Shown piece by piece: positions 28,140 through 38,524 of a stretch of DNA of 64,000 nucleotides. The notes beneath the pieces were generated by a model that worked only from the letters and a program-made list of their open reading frames with translations, searched no databases and was not told the DNA's origin. Position numbers and translations under genes: made by a program. Position 1 is the first letter of the stretch; each line of letters starts with the position of its first letter. The DNA is from an uncultured Clostridia bacterium (lineage in GTDB: Bacteria; Bacillota; Clostridia; TANB77; CAG-508): contig CASAUJ010000001.1 of assembly GCA_949118805.1 (NCBI GenBank), positions 33,849 through 97,848 of the forward strand, read 5' to 3'.

Positions 28140-29010
28140 TTAACAAAACTTTTGTAATGCTTTTGCAACGCCTTCTTCATCATTAGAATCAGTTATATAG
28201 TCTGCTATTCCGAGTTACTTCTGGTGTACTTTCTTTCATAACAATTCCTAAACCTGCTTCTTGGATCATTTTTTTATCATTTATATTATCTCCTATTGTT
28301 ATTACTTCTTCTTTTTTTAGTTTTAATTTTTGCATTAAATATTGAATTGCATCCCATTTATCAACATTTTTTAGGGTGATTTCTGTGTAGTAATATTCAA
28401 TTGTCTTTTCTTGTGTTCCTTGTTTTATACTTTTTTTCGCCATATGAGAAACATCAAGCACTTCAATTCCTACTATTTTTCTTAGTTTCTTTATAATAGA
28501 TTGAAAAATCAGTTGATTTTCATCACAAATTGTTATTTTTAAAATTTTTTCTTCCTTATTTTCTTTCACATATTCTTCTATATTTTTGATCATACTAATT
28601 CTAGTCTGTTTACTTTCTTGTTTTTTCAGATTTTCTTTCTGATAATATAAAACATTATATTTTAAATCTGTTGTTAAAATCGTCTGCATGGTATAAACAT
28701 TATAAAATATACTATTTTCTTCACATATTTTTATAATCTCTAATGCTTTTTGTTGTGGCAAAAATTTATCATATATAATTTCTTCTTTTTGAATATCATA
28801 AACAATACTTCCATTTCCTGCTATACAGTATTTTTCACTTCCTATTTCTCTGGCTATTGTTATGACAGAATCAACTGGTCTTCCCGACGCAATAATCACA
28901 TCAATTCCCTTTTGTATCGTCTGTTTTATCACATCTTTTGTATTTTGTGTTACGATACCATAAGAATTCAACATTGTTCCATCTAAATCAATTGCTACTA
29001 ATTTATACAT
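28140..29010 (-). CDS. Cof-type HAD phosphatase (+1 frameshift near C terminus)
   Basis: 289 residues after joining. HAD motif I is VAIDLDGTML (about 5), motif II VIIASGRP, and the C-terminal motifs are TIGDNINDKKM (motif IV). At 28210..28212 the frame is GTA ACT CGG AAT; the zero frame ends in TGA at 28189. The +1 reading gives VTGIADYITDSNDEEGVAKAL, the usual Cof C terminus, ending with TAA at 28140..28142. The ATG at 29010 is chosen over a GTG three codons upstream, because AGGAG is well placed. Substrate unknown (sugar phosphate or flavin phosphate are typical). Confidence 0.85.
28210..28212 (-). other. CGG +1 frameshift site in HAD gene
   Basis: Minus-strand reading GTA ACT C GGA ATA. 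It restores the conserved C terminus with the DSN.E.GVA motif. Confidence 0.85.
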
Positions 29011-29096
29011 ATTTTCCACTCCTTGTTATTTTTGCTTTTTTATTATAACTTTAAATTCATGTTTTTTCAATAGATTTTTTTGGAAAAAATTACTTG

Positions 29097-29125
29097 TGTA
29101 TTTTTCTCCTTTTTTGCACATTCTA
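29097..29125 (+). promoter_or_regulatory. Sigma-G type promoter for SASP
   Basis: TGTATT, 16-base spacer, CATTCTA, fitting the forespore sigma-G pattern, about 60 bases ahead of the SASP start (strong AGGAGGTG site). Confidence 0.65.
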
Positions 29126-29183
29126 GTATTAGAAAAAGCAAAGGTTTTTTCTGATATGTAATATTACAGGAGGTGAAAAAACG

Positions 29184-29381
29184 ATGGCAACAAATTCAAA
29201 CAAAAAATTAGTTCCAGAAGCTATGTCTGCTTTAGACAAATTCAAATATGAAGTAGCTAGTGAAGTTGGTGTTAATTTAAAAGACGGATATAATGGAGAT
29301 ATCTCAGCTAAAGACGCTGGAAGAATCGGTGGTAACATGGTTAGAAAAATGATCCAACAAGCTGAACAACAAATGAAATAG
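29184..29381 (+). CDS. Alpha/beta-type small acid-soluble spore protein
   Basis: 65 residues. Binds and protects DNA in the dormant spore. Visible: LVPEAMSALDKFKYEVASEVGV (the germination protease cleaves between Glu and Val/Ile in EVASEVGV) and the second helix-turn-helix GDISAKDAGRIGGNMVRKM. It has its own forespore-type promoter and a terminator at 29458..29482. It is strong evidence for sporulation. Confidence 0.95.
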   Translation: MATNSNKKLVPEAMSALDKFKYEVASEVGVNLKDGYNGDISAKDAGRIGGNMVRKMIQQAEQQMK

Positions 29382-29457
29382 TTTCTATTTTATAAGTTAT
29401 TAATCTTCATTTGGTAGGAAGTTAAATTTTGTTTTTATTTATTTTTTTAAATACATA

Positions 29458-29482
29458 AAGGCAGGATTTGATTTCCTGCCTT
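29458..29482 (+). terminator. Terminator of SASP gene
   Basis: AAGGCAGGA / TCCTGCCTT stem (9 bp) with a 7-base loop and following T-run. Confidence 0.85.
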
Positions 29483-29518
29483 TTTTCTTTGATTCGATTT
29501 TCGCTTGATAGCATCTTT

Positions 29519-30496
29519 TTACAATAATCTTTTGATTAGTTTTTCTGTTGGTTCTGGACTTAAAAAACTAGGTGGAATATCCAAAACAGTTTTGGCTCCA
29601 AATTCATTTTTTCGCTCTAAATAAACAGCTGCTCTTGCATAAGCGACTAATATACTTGCTGTAAACTCTGGATTGGATTCTAATTTTAAGGAATACTCAA
29701 TTACCTGTTTATTCTCTCCTGTATTTCCACTACGAATCACAAATCCTCCATGTGGCATAGCAGAATGTTTTTCTTTTAGTTCTTCTTCTGTTACAAAATT
29801 AACAGTTGTTTCATAATCAGCAAAATAATTTGGCATCTCCTTAATTTCTTTTTCAATTTGTTTAAGATCTGCCCCTTCTTCAACTACTACATAACAATCT
29901 CTTAAATGTTTTTCTCTTGTAGTCAATTGTGGATTTTCACCGTTTCGAACTCTTCCCATAGAACTTTCAATTGGAATGGTATATTGTTTGGCATCTTTCA
30001 CTCCAGCAATTTTTCGAATTGCATCAGAATGCCCTTGACTGACTCCTTTCCCCCAAAAAGTATATGTGTTTCCAGTTGGAAGAATTGACTCTGCGTAAGC
30101 TCTTGTTATCGAAAACATTCCTGGATCCCATCCTACTGAAATGATAGAAACTTTATTAGCACAAGAAGAAGATTGATTCATCTTTTCAAAATATTCTGGT
30201 ATTTTTGCATGGGTATCAAAACTATCAACAGTATTAAACATACTTGCAATTTCTGGTCCTTGTTTTGGTAAATCTTGTGCAGATCCACCACAAAGAATTA
30301 CTACATCAATTTTCTTTACATAGTCTTTTATTTCCTGAATTGGAATTACTTTTGCATCTGATACAGGGTGAATGGTTTCTGGTTCTCTTCTTGTAAAAAT
30401 AGCTACTAATTCCATATCTTGATTGGCCGAATTGGAAAGTGCTTTTTCCACTCCTTTCCCTAAATTACCATAACCGCAAATTGCTACTTTTATCAT
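29519..30496 (-). CDS. ddh: meso-Diaminopimelate D-dehydrogenase
   Basis: NADPH-dependent enzyme making meso-diaminopimelate directly from tetrahydrodipicolinate in one step. 325 residues, normal length. VAICGYGNLGKGVEKAL is the dinucleotide-binding motif; FTRREPE, and SVGWDPGMFSI, WGKGVSQGHSDA and the C-terminal PHGGFVIRSG fit Ddh. With dapA and dapB at 42.9-44.7 kb it completes a short route to meso-DAP and lysine for the cell wall. Confidence 0.93.
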   Translation of the reverse strand: MIKVAICGYGNLGKGVEKALSNSANQDMELVAIFTRREPETIHPVSDAKVIPIQEIKDYVKKIDVVILCGGSAQDLPKQGPEIASMFNTVDSFDTHAKIPEYFEKMNQSSSCANKVSIISVGWDPGMFSITRAYAESILPTGNTYTFWGKGVSQGHSDAIRKIAGVKDAKQYTIPIESSMGRVRNGENPQLTTREKHLRDCYVVVEEGADLKQIEKEIKEMPNYFADYETTVNFVTEEELKEKHSAMPHGGFVIRSGNTGENKQVIEYSLKLESNPEFTASILVAYARAAVYLERKNEFGAKTVLDIPPSFLSPEPTEKLIKRLL

Positions 30497-30582
30497 TTTC
30501 TTCCCTTCTTTCTTTTTAATTCACAAATTCAATATAAAGGCTTAGAAAGACAGGATTGAATCTTTCCTGCCTTTTTCTTTTT

Positions 30583-31110
30583 CTATGCCTCTGGTTCTAC
30601 TAAACCATAATTTTTACCATCTTTTAATTTATGTATTGCATTTACTTTACCTGTTTCTACATTTATAAATACTAAGAAATTATGACTTGGCTTTTCTTGT
30701 AGTTTTAAAACAGCATCCTCTGGTAACATTGGCTTAATTTCATAATAAGAAGTTTTTATAATTTCATTGTTTATTTCTGCTACTGGGTCAACTACTGTTT
30801 CCATTGTTTTTAGAGAGGCATCTTTCATCATTTTTTCTTTTTTGGTTTTTGCCTTTCTAATTTGTCCTTCTAAAATATCAATATCTTTATCAATGGAAGC
30901 ATACATATCTTTATCTTCTGTTACCGCTCTATATTTTTCCCCATTAGCCATCACATAAATTTCTGCTATTTGTTCATTTTTTTCTGTTTTCAAGGTAACT
31001 TCTGCTTCTGCTTCCTCAAAATATTTATCAATTCTGTCTAATTTTTTTTCTACATAATCATTAATTGCTTCTGTTATCTTTAGTTCCTTTCCTGTTATTT
31101 TTATTTTCAT
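30583..31110 (-). CDS. hpf: Long-form ribosome hibernation promoting factor
   Basis: 175 residues. Residues 1-100 are the S30AE/RaiA domain (MKIKITGKELKITEAINDYVEKKLDRIDKYF, then YASIDKDIDILEGQIRKAK). Residues 120-175 are the C-terminal dimerisation domain (EIIKTSYYEIKPMLPEDAVLKL, HNFLVFINVETGKVNA) that lets long HPF join two 70S ribosomes into a 100S dimer. It is monocistronic with a weak hairpin after the stop. Confidence 0.94.
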   Translation of the reverse strand: MKIKITGKELKITEAINDYVEKKLDRIDKYFEEAEAEVTLKTEKNEQIAEIYVMANGEKYRAVTEDKDMYASIDKDIDILEGQIRKAKTKKEKMMKDASLKTMETVVDPVAEINNEIIKTSYYEIKPMLPEDAVLKLQEKPSHNFLVFINVETGKVNAIHKLKDGKNYGLVEPEA

Positions 31111-31240
31111 AAAAATCGCTCCTTCCTTTTTACCATTTTATTATATACATTAAGTACTTTCTTGTCAACTTAAAATATAAAAATCTTTAAAGAGCTTATT
31201 TTCTTCTTTTTATGCCTCATTATTCTTTGGATTTCACTTT

Positions 31241-31971
31241 TTAAAATAGTTCTTCTAATTTGTATTCTTTTTCTAATTTCTCATTAAAATAAATTTTGGT
31301 CACTAATTTAAATTCTTCTAATGCTGTTTCTTTTAAGTCAAATGCATATATTTTTTTAGGTGGAGCGGTTACTGTATAACGAATGGCATTTAAAGTACTT
31401 TGACTAATTTCTATACTACTTGTATCTTGTTTTCCACATATTTTGCACTTAACTCCATTATCTTTAATACTAAAATATGCCAATTCTTCTTTCTCTTTGT
31501 TGGTCACACATTCCATAATTTGTGGGGTAAATCCTAATATACATAACAATCGTAATTTAAATACACTTAATATTCTATCTAAATTCTCATCGGTTTCTGC
31601 TATGACATAAAGTGTATTTAAAAATAATTGTAATATTGAATAGCAATTTTGATTCTCATGTGTTACATCTTGTATGATTTTATTGATATGTACAGCATAT
31701 TTCAATTTGTCCAAGTCAACTCTAAGTTTGTAAAAAACTTCAATTGGTTCAACAGAATTTATATGATATGTTCCGTGATCCCTTAAACACAAAATATTCT
31801 CCAAAGCAAAATAATTGTGTTCCCGCCAAAAGAGCACTTTTGGGTCTTCTTGCTCCTTTGGCTACACATGAAATTTTTCCGTATATTAGGGGTTAATATT
31901 GTAAGCATTTTATCAAAGTCTCCCATATTATTTTCTGCTAATACAATTCCATTTATTTTTATATTTGCCAT
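31241..31971 (-). CDS. recO: DNA repair protein RecO (two +1 frameshifts)
   Basis: RecF-pathway protein for recombination repair, 242 residues when two shifts are applied. Part 1 (MANIKINGIVLAENNMGDFD, to Ile30). First CGG A at 31879..31881: +1 gives GKISCVAKGARRPKS.LAGTQLF, the OB-fold of RecO. Second CGG A at 31773..31775: +1 gives KGSGTYHINSVEPIEVF and the helical part. The zinc motif CKICG is visible near 193, with two Cys of the partner pair changed elsewhere. Between the two sites the frame is open for only 35 codons, so both shifts are needed. Flanked downstream by hpf and upstream by yqzL and era. Confidence 0.9.
31773..31775 (-). other. CGG +1 frameshift site 2 in recO
   Basis: Minus-strand reading GGA TCA C GGA ACA after Ser65. 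It restores the YHINSVEPIE segment. Confidence 0.85.
31879..31881 (-). other. CGG +1 frameshift site 1 in recO
   Basis: Minus-strand reading AAT ATA C GGA AAA after Ile30. The Gly-Lys-Ile that follows is the conserved start of RecO's OB strand. Confidence 0.85.
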
Positions 31972-32003
31972 CTTTTCATTCCTCTTACTTTATTCCTTTT
32001 CTC

Positions 32004-32153
32004 TTAGTTCTCTTTTTTCCATTCTTTTTCTTCGCTCAATTTTGCTGCTTTTATTTCCATTCCTTTTTCGATATCTTCAATTTGTTTTAACTCCATAAAC
32101 GCATTAATATCTCCTGTATTTTTAAAGGTTTCCCATGCAATTTTTTTAATCAT
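32004..32153 (-). CDS. yqzL: YqzL-like small protein
   Basis: 49 residues, ATG with AGGAG upstream (AAAGGAGTGAAATC). The WETFKNTGDINAFMELKQIE segment fits the YqzL pattern (W..F..TG.I..Y..K), and the position between era and recO is the same as yqzL in Bacillus. Function unknown in the family. It is likely cotranscribed with era and recO. Confidence 0.75.
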   Translation of the reverse strand: MIKKIAWETFKNTGDINAFMELKQIEDIEKGMEIKAAKLSEEKEWKKEN

Positions 32154-32226
32154 ATGATTTCACTCCTTTTTTAAAGTTTTACCTTTAATTTTATCTTTTG
32201 CATTTTTTCTATTTTTATTCAATACT

Positions 32227-33144
32227 TTACTTCAATTTAAATTTATTTACCACTAAGTCATTTGATTGCCAGTCTTCTTTAACTTTTACCCATGTTTTCA
32301 AATTAATTTTTACGTCAAAATTTTCTTCCATATCCATTCTTGCTGCTCTTCCAATTCTTTTTAACATTTCTCCATTTTTCCCTATAATAATCCCTTTATG
32401 AGATTCTCTTAAACAATAAATAGTAGCTTCTATGTCGTAAATTTCTTCTCCTTGCTTATTTTGTCTTTGCTTCATTTTTTCTACTTCTATATAGATTCCA
32501 TGTGGTACTTCATCTTGTAATAATTTTAATGCTTTTTCTCGAATGGTTTCTTCTGCTAGTTGTCTTAATGTTTGATCGGTATATTCTTCTATATCATAAT
32601 ATGCTGGACCATATTTTAAGTTCTTTTCAATTTCTTCTAAAACAATTTCTCGATATTTTTGATTGGTTGCCTGAATTGGAATAACAGCTTCAAATTCATA
32701 TTCTTTACGATAAATATCAATCAAATTTAAAAGGGTATCTCTTTTTACCAAATCAATTTTGTTAATGATTAAAATTGTTTTCTTTTTGGCTTCTTTAATT
32801 TTTTCTAAAATAATATGATCTCCTCTTCCAATTTCCTCACTTGTTGCTTCTATTAAAAACAAAACTACATCGCTATCTATCATGCTTAAAAAAGAAGTTT
32901 CTAACATGGTTTCATTTAATTTTGTTCTTGGCTTATGAATCCCTGGTGTATCAACAAAAATAATCTGACTCTTTTCTCGATTTACAATTCCTTTAATTGC
33001 TGTTCTCGTGGTTTGAACTTTATTAGCAATGGCTGCTACTTTTTCTCCTACTAATAAATTTAATAATGTTGATTTTCCTACATTTGTTCTTCCCATTAAT
33101 GTAACAAAGCCTGATCTAAATTTTTCTATTTCTATTGTTTTCAT
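32227..33144 (-). CDS. era: GTPase Era
   Basis: Ribosome-assembly GTPase that binds 16S rRNA, 305 residues from ATG at 33144 (GGAG 6 bases upstream; the open frame extends further but without ribosome site). G1 is GRTNVGKS, with Thr where Pro is usual; G3 is DTPGIH, G4 NKID (about 122). The KH domain has GIIIGKNGEMLKRIG (about 246-260). Order era-yqzL-recO as in Bacillus. Confidence 0.95.
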   Translation of the reverse strand: MKTIEIEKFRSGFVTLMGRTNVGKSTLLNLLVGEKVAAIANKVQTTRTAIKGIVNREKSQIIFVDTPGIHKPRTKLNETMLETSFLSMIDSDVVLFLIEATSEEIGRGDHIILEKIKEAKKKTILIINKIDLVKRDTLLNLIDIYRKEYEFEAVIPIQATNQKYREIVLEEIEKNLKYGPAYYDIEEYTDQTLRQLAEETIREKALKLLQDEVPHGIYIEVEKMKQRQNKQGEEIYDIEATIYCLRESHKGIIIGKNGEMLKRIGRAARMDMEENFDVKINLKTWVKVKEDWQSNDLVVNKFKLK

Positions 33145-33278
33145 TTCTACTCCTTCTTTTATGGCTAAAATGGGACAGGCACACTTTAGCCATCTTTCTT
33201 TTTCTATTCTATTATACACTATTTTTTTGCTAAATTTGTAGAATTTGAAAACTTTTTTCATTTTCTTTTATTAAATAT

Positions 33279-33319
33279 AAAAAACGTATGTATCACATTT
33301 TATGATACATACGTTTTTT
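33279..33319. terminator. Bidirectional terminator era/glycosyltransferase
   Basis: Perfect 17-bp stem AAAAAACGTATGTATCA / TGATACATACGTTTTTT with a 7-base loop. On the minus strand it ends the operon of the upstream glycosyltransferase gene. Confidence 0.9.
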
Positions 33320-33406
33320 CATAAATATCTGTGTATTCTTATTGTTGGTTGTAAGTTTTTTATCTTTCTTCTAATGTTTTTCTTTCAAATAGTTTCTCTC
33401 AAATCA

Positions 33407-34699
33407 TTATGCATAAGCTTGACGTTTTTTAAAGCTAAGTAAGTTGGTGATTTCATTTTCTGTGTTTTTGGCTTTTTTAGTTTTTCTAGCTCTTTCTTGT
33501 TCTAATTCTCGTTTTTGTTTTTCTGCCATTGATTGACAAATTGCTTTTTGATAGGTAAAATGGGTATCTTGTGCAATTTTACTCCAATTGTATTGGTTTC
33601 TTACCTTATTTTTCGCTTTTTTTGTGATTTCACTACAAAGTTTACAATCGTACAACAATTCTAATATAGAGTCTGCTAAAGAATTTGGATTTCCACAGTA
33701 AGCCTTCATTCCATTTACTCTATGTTCTACAATTTCATTTAGCCCTCCAATATCTGAAACAACAATTGGGTTCTCTGATAACATAGCTTCTAGTGCTACA
33801 ATTCCAAATGGCTCATAAGTGCTAGGAAAAACTGATATATCAGCCGCTTTATACATTTTTTGTACATCTTTTCCTCCCATGTATCCTGCAAAATATACTT
33901 TGTTGGAAATTCCCATGGCTTCTACTTGTTGCTTTAATTCCTCTAACATGCCACCTTTTCCACAGATTACTAATTTACTATCTCGATAACCTTGCAATAT
34001 TTTAGGCATAGCAGAAATTAAATATTGAATTCCTTTTTCATATACTAATCTTCCCATAAATAAAATAATTTTTTCATGATCCATGGCATATCTTCTTCTA
34101 AAATCATAATCTCTCTCTACTCCATTGAACAAATTCATGTTTACTCCATTTGGTACTACATTTATTTTTTCATAGGGTAAACCAAATAATCTTTGTAATT
34201 CATTTTTCATATAATTACTATTTACAACTACTTCTGCTGATTCATAAGTTAACATCCATTCTGTATCATTAATATATCTTTGTTGTTGGTCATGGATTCC
34301 ACTGTTTCTTCCTGCTTCTGTTGCATGAATCGTAGAAACAATTGGAATATTATAAGAGTTTTTCAATGTTTTTGCACTATAAGCTACTAACCAATCATGG
34401 GCATGAATCACATCAAATTTCCCCTCTTTTGCTATGATTTCATTCGCTTTTGCCAACATATTAAAATTCATTTGCATGACCCAATCAATAAAATTATTAG
34501 GATTTATCATATAATTATCTATACGATATACTTTTACGCCTTTATCATCTTCAAAGTATAGGGCATCTCCATCACGATAAGTAATAACTGTGACATCATG
34601 TCCATCCTTTAATAAAGTTTTTGATAAATCGTATACAACTCTTGCAATTCCTCCTACAATTCTTGGTGGATATTCCCATGTTAACATCAATATTTTCAT
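33407..34699 (-). CDS. Family 4 glycosyltransferase
   Basis: 430 residues from ATG at 34699 (GGAAG upstream, better than the ATG eight codons earlier). GT-B fold: MKILMLTWEYPPRIVGGIARVVYDL (N-terminal domain), HAHDWLVAYS, VVPNGVNM, then FMGRLVYEKGIQYLI and the EPFGIVALEAM motif (E-x7-E, about 300-308). The N terminus resembles glycogen synthase-like and starch synthase-like GT4 enzymes, but the KTGGL of GlgA is replaced by PRIVGGIA, so substrate is open. A basic coiled tail (REL.QERARKTKKAKN) follows. Alone between terminators. Confidence 0.85.
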   Translation of the reverse strand: MKILMLTWEYPPRIVGGIARVVYDLSKTLLKDGHDVTVITYRDGDALYFEDDKGVKVYRIDNYMINPNNFIDWVMQMNFNMLAKANEIIAKEGKFDVIHAHDWLVAYSAKTLKNSYNIPIVSTIHATEAGRNSGIHDQQQRYINDTEWMLTYESAEVVVNSNYMKNELQRLFGLPYEKINVVPNGVNMNLFNGVERDYDFRRRYAMDHEKIILFMGRLVYEKGIQYLISAMPKILQGYRDSKLVICGKGGMLEELKQQVEAMGISNKVYFAGYMGGKDVQKMYKAADISVFPSTYEPFGIVALEAMLSENPIVVSDIGGLNEIVEHRVNGMKAYCGNPNSLADSILELLYDCKLCSEITKKAKNKVRNQYNWSKIAQDTHFTYQKAICQSMAEKQKRELEQERARKTKKAKNTENEITNLLSFKKRQAYA

Positions 34700-34875
34700 G
34701 GATGTACTTCCTTTCTTCTTCATTTTCTTTTGTTATTTTTTCTTTTTAGACAGCATCTCTTATTTTTTATATTGTATACAACTTTCTTCAAAAAGTAAAC
34801 GCTTTTTGAAAAGTTTTTTTACTTTTTTCTTTTTTATTGGTTTCTTTTATTTTTATTGCTTTTCACTCCAATCAA

Positions 34876-34915
34876 AAACGACACTTGTTCTTTTTTTCTA
34901 AACAATGTGTCGTTT
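34876..34915 (-). terminator. Terminator after WG-repeat gene
   Basis: Stem AAACGACACTTGTT / AACAATGTGTCGTTT with one mismatch and an 11-base U-rich loop, 7 bases after the stop at 34922. On the minus strand a T-rich stretch follows. Confidence 0.6.
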
Positions 34916-34921
34916 CCTCTT

Positions 34922-36319
34922 TTATTCTTCTTTTGTCTTATTGGATGAATTATTAGAAGTTGTATTCGTGTTTTTATTTTGTGTTGTTGTATTGGATTTT
35001 GCTCTTATTCCATTTGAATCTAACCAATCTTCCGCATCAATCCTTTGGTCATTTACCATGATATAATAATGTTTTTCTCCTCCACTAATTGTCATATAAA
35101 TATCATCTGCAATGGCAGCAAACAGTTCTGATCCATTTAAATTAAGCAAGGTATATTTTTTATCTTTACAAGCAACTACTACTTCATAATTGGGAATGAT
35201 TAACAAGTTAATAGCTTCTCTATTATTGGAAGCAATATAGCCAAAATGATCATATTTAAAATCTGTTACTTGATTTCCATTTTTATCATAGAATGCCCAA
35301 TATTGATCCTTTCTCACTGGAATCAATTGTTCTGCTAATAAATATTTATTTTTTATATTGTTACGTGAAAATCTTGTAACATCAATTCCAATTTCATCAT
35401 TTTCTAAATCAATAATAATATTTCCTCTAATATCAATCACGCCATATTTATCTTCACTTTTTACTACATATAATCCTACATCACTATCCATTAGCTCAAT
35501 ACTATCATATTTAATTCTTACTTTTGTCTCTTTATTGGCTGATAGAATTCCTACTTTTTTATTGTTTTCTACTAAGAAATCTCCTGTATTAACAAGATAA
35601 GTAATATTGCTATATTTGGATTCTAATATAGTTTTACCATTTATATCCACTACACCATATTGATTATTTTCTTTTAAAACTACCAATTGATCATTGAAAA
35701 TTGCTTTTTGATTGACAAATTCACTACTTAATTCTTTAAATCCATAATCTAATATTCGATTGGCATAATATTTATATAAATATGGTAAAGTAAATATAGT
35801 AATTGTATTTTTGGATTGGTCATAATGAAAGCTAATGTTAAACGCTTTTTCTAGTCCTTCTGTTGATACATATAAAACTCCTTGGTAAGCTTTGATCGGA
35901 TTTTTGATATATACATATTCATAATCTGCATCTTTTTGTGTTAAGTCTAATTTATAAATTTTAGTTTGTCCTAATTCCAAGTTTGCTACTTCATTTTCAT
36001 TTTGCACATAACATTTACTTTGTTGCTCTGATTTCTCACTATAATCACCATTAAAACTTTCATAGCCAAAATAAGATGCAATTTCTTTAATTGGTGCATA
36101 TATGGTTCCATCTTCATCAAATAGAAACAATTCTTTTAATTTTTCATTCGCTTGTCCATCAATCGTCAGTTTTAAAGTCGTACTTTTGATATACATTAAA
36201 TAAGCTATAATTCCTATGATAAAGATCAATACTAAAATCATAGCTCCTACTATTATTTTCGTTGTTCTTTTTTTCTTTTTTTCTTCTCGATTTTGAAAAC
36301 TTTCTTCAATTAAATTCAT
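34922..36319 (-). CDS. Membrane-anchored WG-repeat protein
   Basis: 465 residues from ATG at 36319 (GGAGGT upstream; it starts 17 bases after the tgt stop region upstream in transcription order is none). One membrane helix (about 20-43, IIVGAMILVLIFIIGIIAYLMYI), a copper amine oxidase N-terminal-like segment (about 55-180, with FLFDEDGTIYAPIKEIASYFGYE), then WG/KWG beta repeats: YGVVDINGKTILESKY, VGILSANKETKVRIKYDSI, YGVIDIRGNIIID, YWAFYDKNGNQVTDFKYDHF. C-terminal Ser/Thr/Asn-rich tail. Extracytoplasmic, probably a binding or envelope protein; precise role unknown. Confidence 0.75.
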   Translation of the reverse strand: MNLIEESFQNREEKKKKRTTKIIVGAMILVLIFIIGIIAYLMYIKSTTLKLTIDGQANEKLKELFLFDEDGTIYAPIKEIASYFGYESFNGDYSEKSEQQSKCYVQNENEVANLELGQTKIYKLDLTQKDADYEYVYIKNPIKAYQGVLYVSTEGLEKAFNISFHYDQSKNTITIFTLPYLYKYYANRILDYGFKELSSEFVNQKAIFNDQLVVLKENNQYGVVDINGKTILESKYSNITYLVNTGDFLVENNKKVGILSANKETKVRIKYDSIELMDSDVGLYVVKSEDKYGVIDIRGNIIIDLENDEIGIDVTRFSRNNIKNKYLLAEQLIPVRKDQYWAFYDKNGNQVTDFKYDHFGYIASNNREAINLLIIPNYEVVVACKDKKYTLLNLNGSELFAAIADDIYMTISGGEKHYYIMVNDQRIDAEDWLDSNGIRAKSNTTTQNKNTNTTSNNSSNKTKEE

Positions 36320-36335
36320 TTGTATATACCTCCAT

Positions 36336-37478
<1,143 letters not shown>

Positions 37479-38505
37479 TTATGTTTGAATCAACATGGCA
37501 TCCCCAAAACTAAAAAATCGATACCTTTCTTGAATGGCTTCTTCATAAGCTTTCTTAATATAGTCTTTGCCTGCTAATGCAGATACTAGCATAAGCAATG
37601 TGGACTGTGGCAAATGAAAATTAGTAATCAATCCATCTAATATTTTAAATTGATAACCTGGATAAATAAAAATTTGTGTATCTCCTTCCGCCTCTCTTAA
37701 TTTACCATTTTCATCTGCTACACTTTCTAATACTCTACAAGAAGTCGTTCCGAACTGCAATGACTCTTTTTCCTTTTTGTTTTGCTTCATTAATTTTATC
37801 TACATCTTCTTGTTTGATATAATAATGTTCTGAATGCATAACATGTGCTTCTACTGTTTCTTCTTTTACCGGACGAAAAGTACCAATTCCCACATGCAAT
37901 GTTACATTTGCAATACCAATCCCTTTGTTTTCTAGTTGTTTCAATAATTCCTCTGTAAAGTGCAACCCAGCTGTTGGAGCCGCAGCAGATCCTCTATATT
38001 GAGCATAAACTGTTTGATAACGATCTTTTTGCTTTAATTCTTCATGAATATATGGAGGCAAAGGCATAAGTCCTATTTGATCTAATATTTCATTAAAAAT
38101 CCCTTCATATTGGAATTTTACCTTCCTTGTTCCTCCTGGCATAATTTCTAATATCATACCTTGTAATATTCCCTCTCCAAAAACAACTTTTGTTCCCACA
38201 TGAAGTTTATTTCCTGGACGAACAATGCATTCCCAAATGTCTCCTTCTATATTATTTAATAGCAAAAATTCTACCTTTGCACCAGTTTCTTTCTCGCCAT
38301 ATAATCGTGCGGGTATTACTTTTGTATTATTTCTAACTAAAACATCTCCTGGCTTTAAATAATCTACAATGTCTCGAAACAATTTATGTTCTATGGTTTG
38401 CTTTTTCTTATCTAATATCATTAATTTTGAGCCATCTCTTTTTTCCGTTGGAGTTTGTGCAATTAATTCTTCTGGTAATTCATAATTAAATTCTGATACT
38501 TTCAC
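37479..38505 (-). CDS. queA: SAM:tRNA ribosyltransferase-isomerase QueA (+1 frameshift)
   Basis: Converts preQ1 in tRNA to epoxyqueuosine using the ribosyl group of SAM. 341 residues when joined. Start is GTG at 38505 with GGAG. Visible: [59 protein letters not shown]. At 37750..37752 the frame is GCA GTT CGG AAC; the zero frame stops two bases short of SCRVLES. +1 gives [15 protein letters not shown] and then [19 protein letters not shown], the family's C terminus. The Gly of AVGTTS is conserved. QueA and Tgt modify anticodons, so a CGGA site in queA is interesting but may be chance. Confidence 0.92.
37750..37752 (-). other. CGG +1 frameshift site in queA
   Basis: Minus-strand reading GCA GTT C GGA ACG after Val251. 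Without the shift the protein ends four residues later. Confidence 0.85.
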
Positions 38506-38524
38506 TTATTCTCCCATCTTTCTT

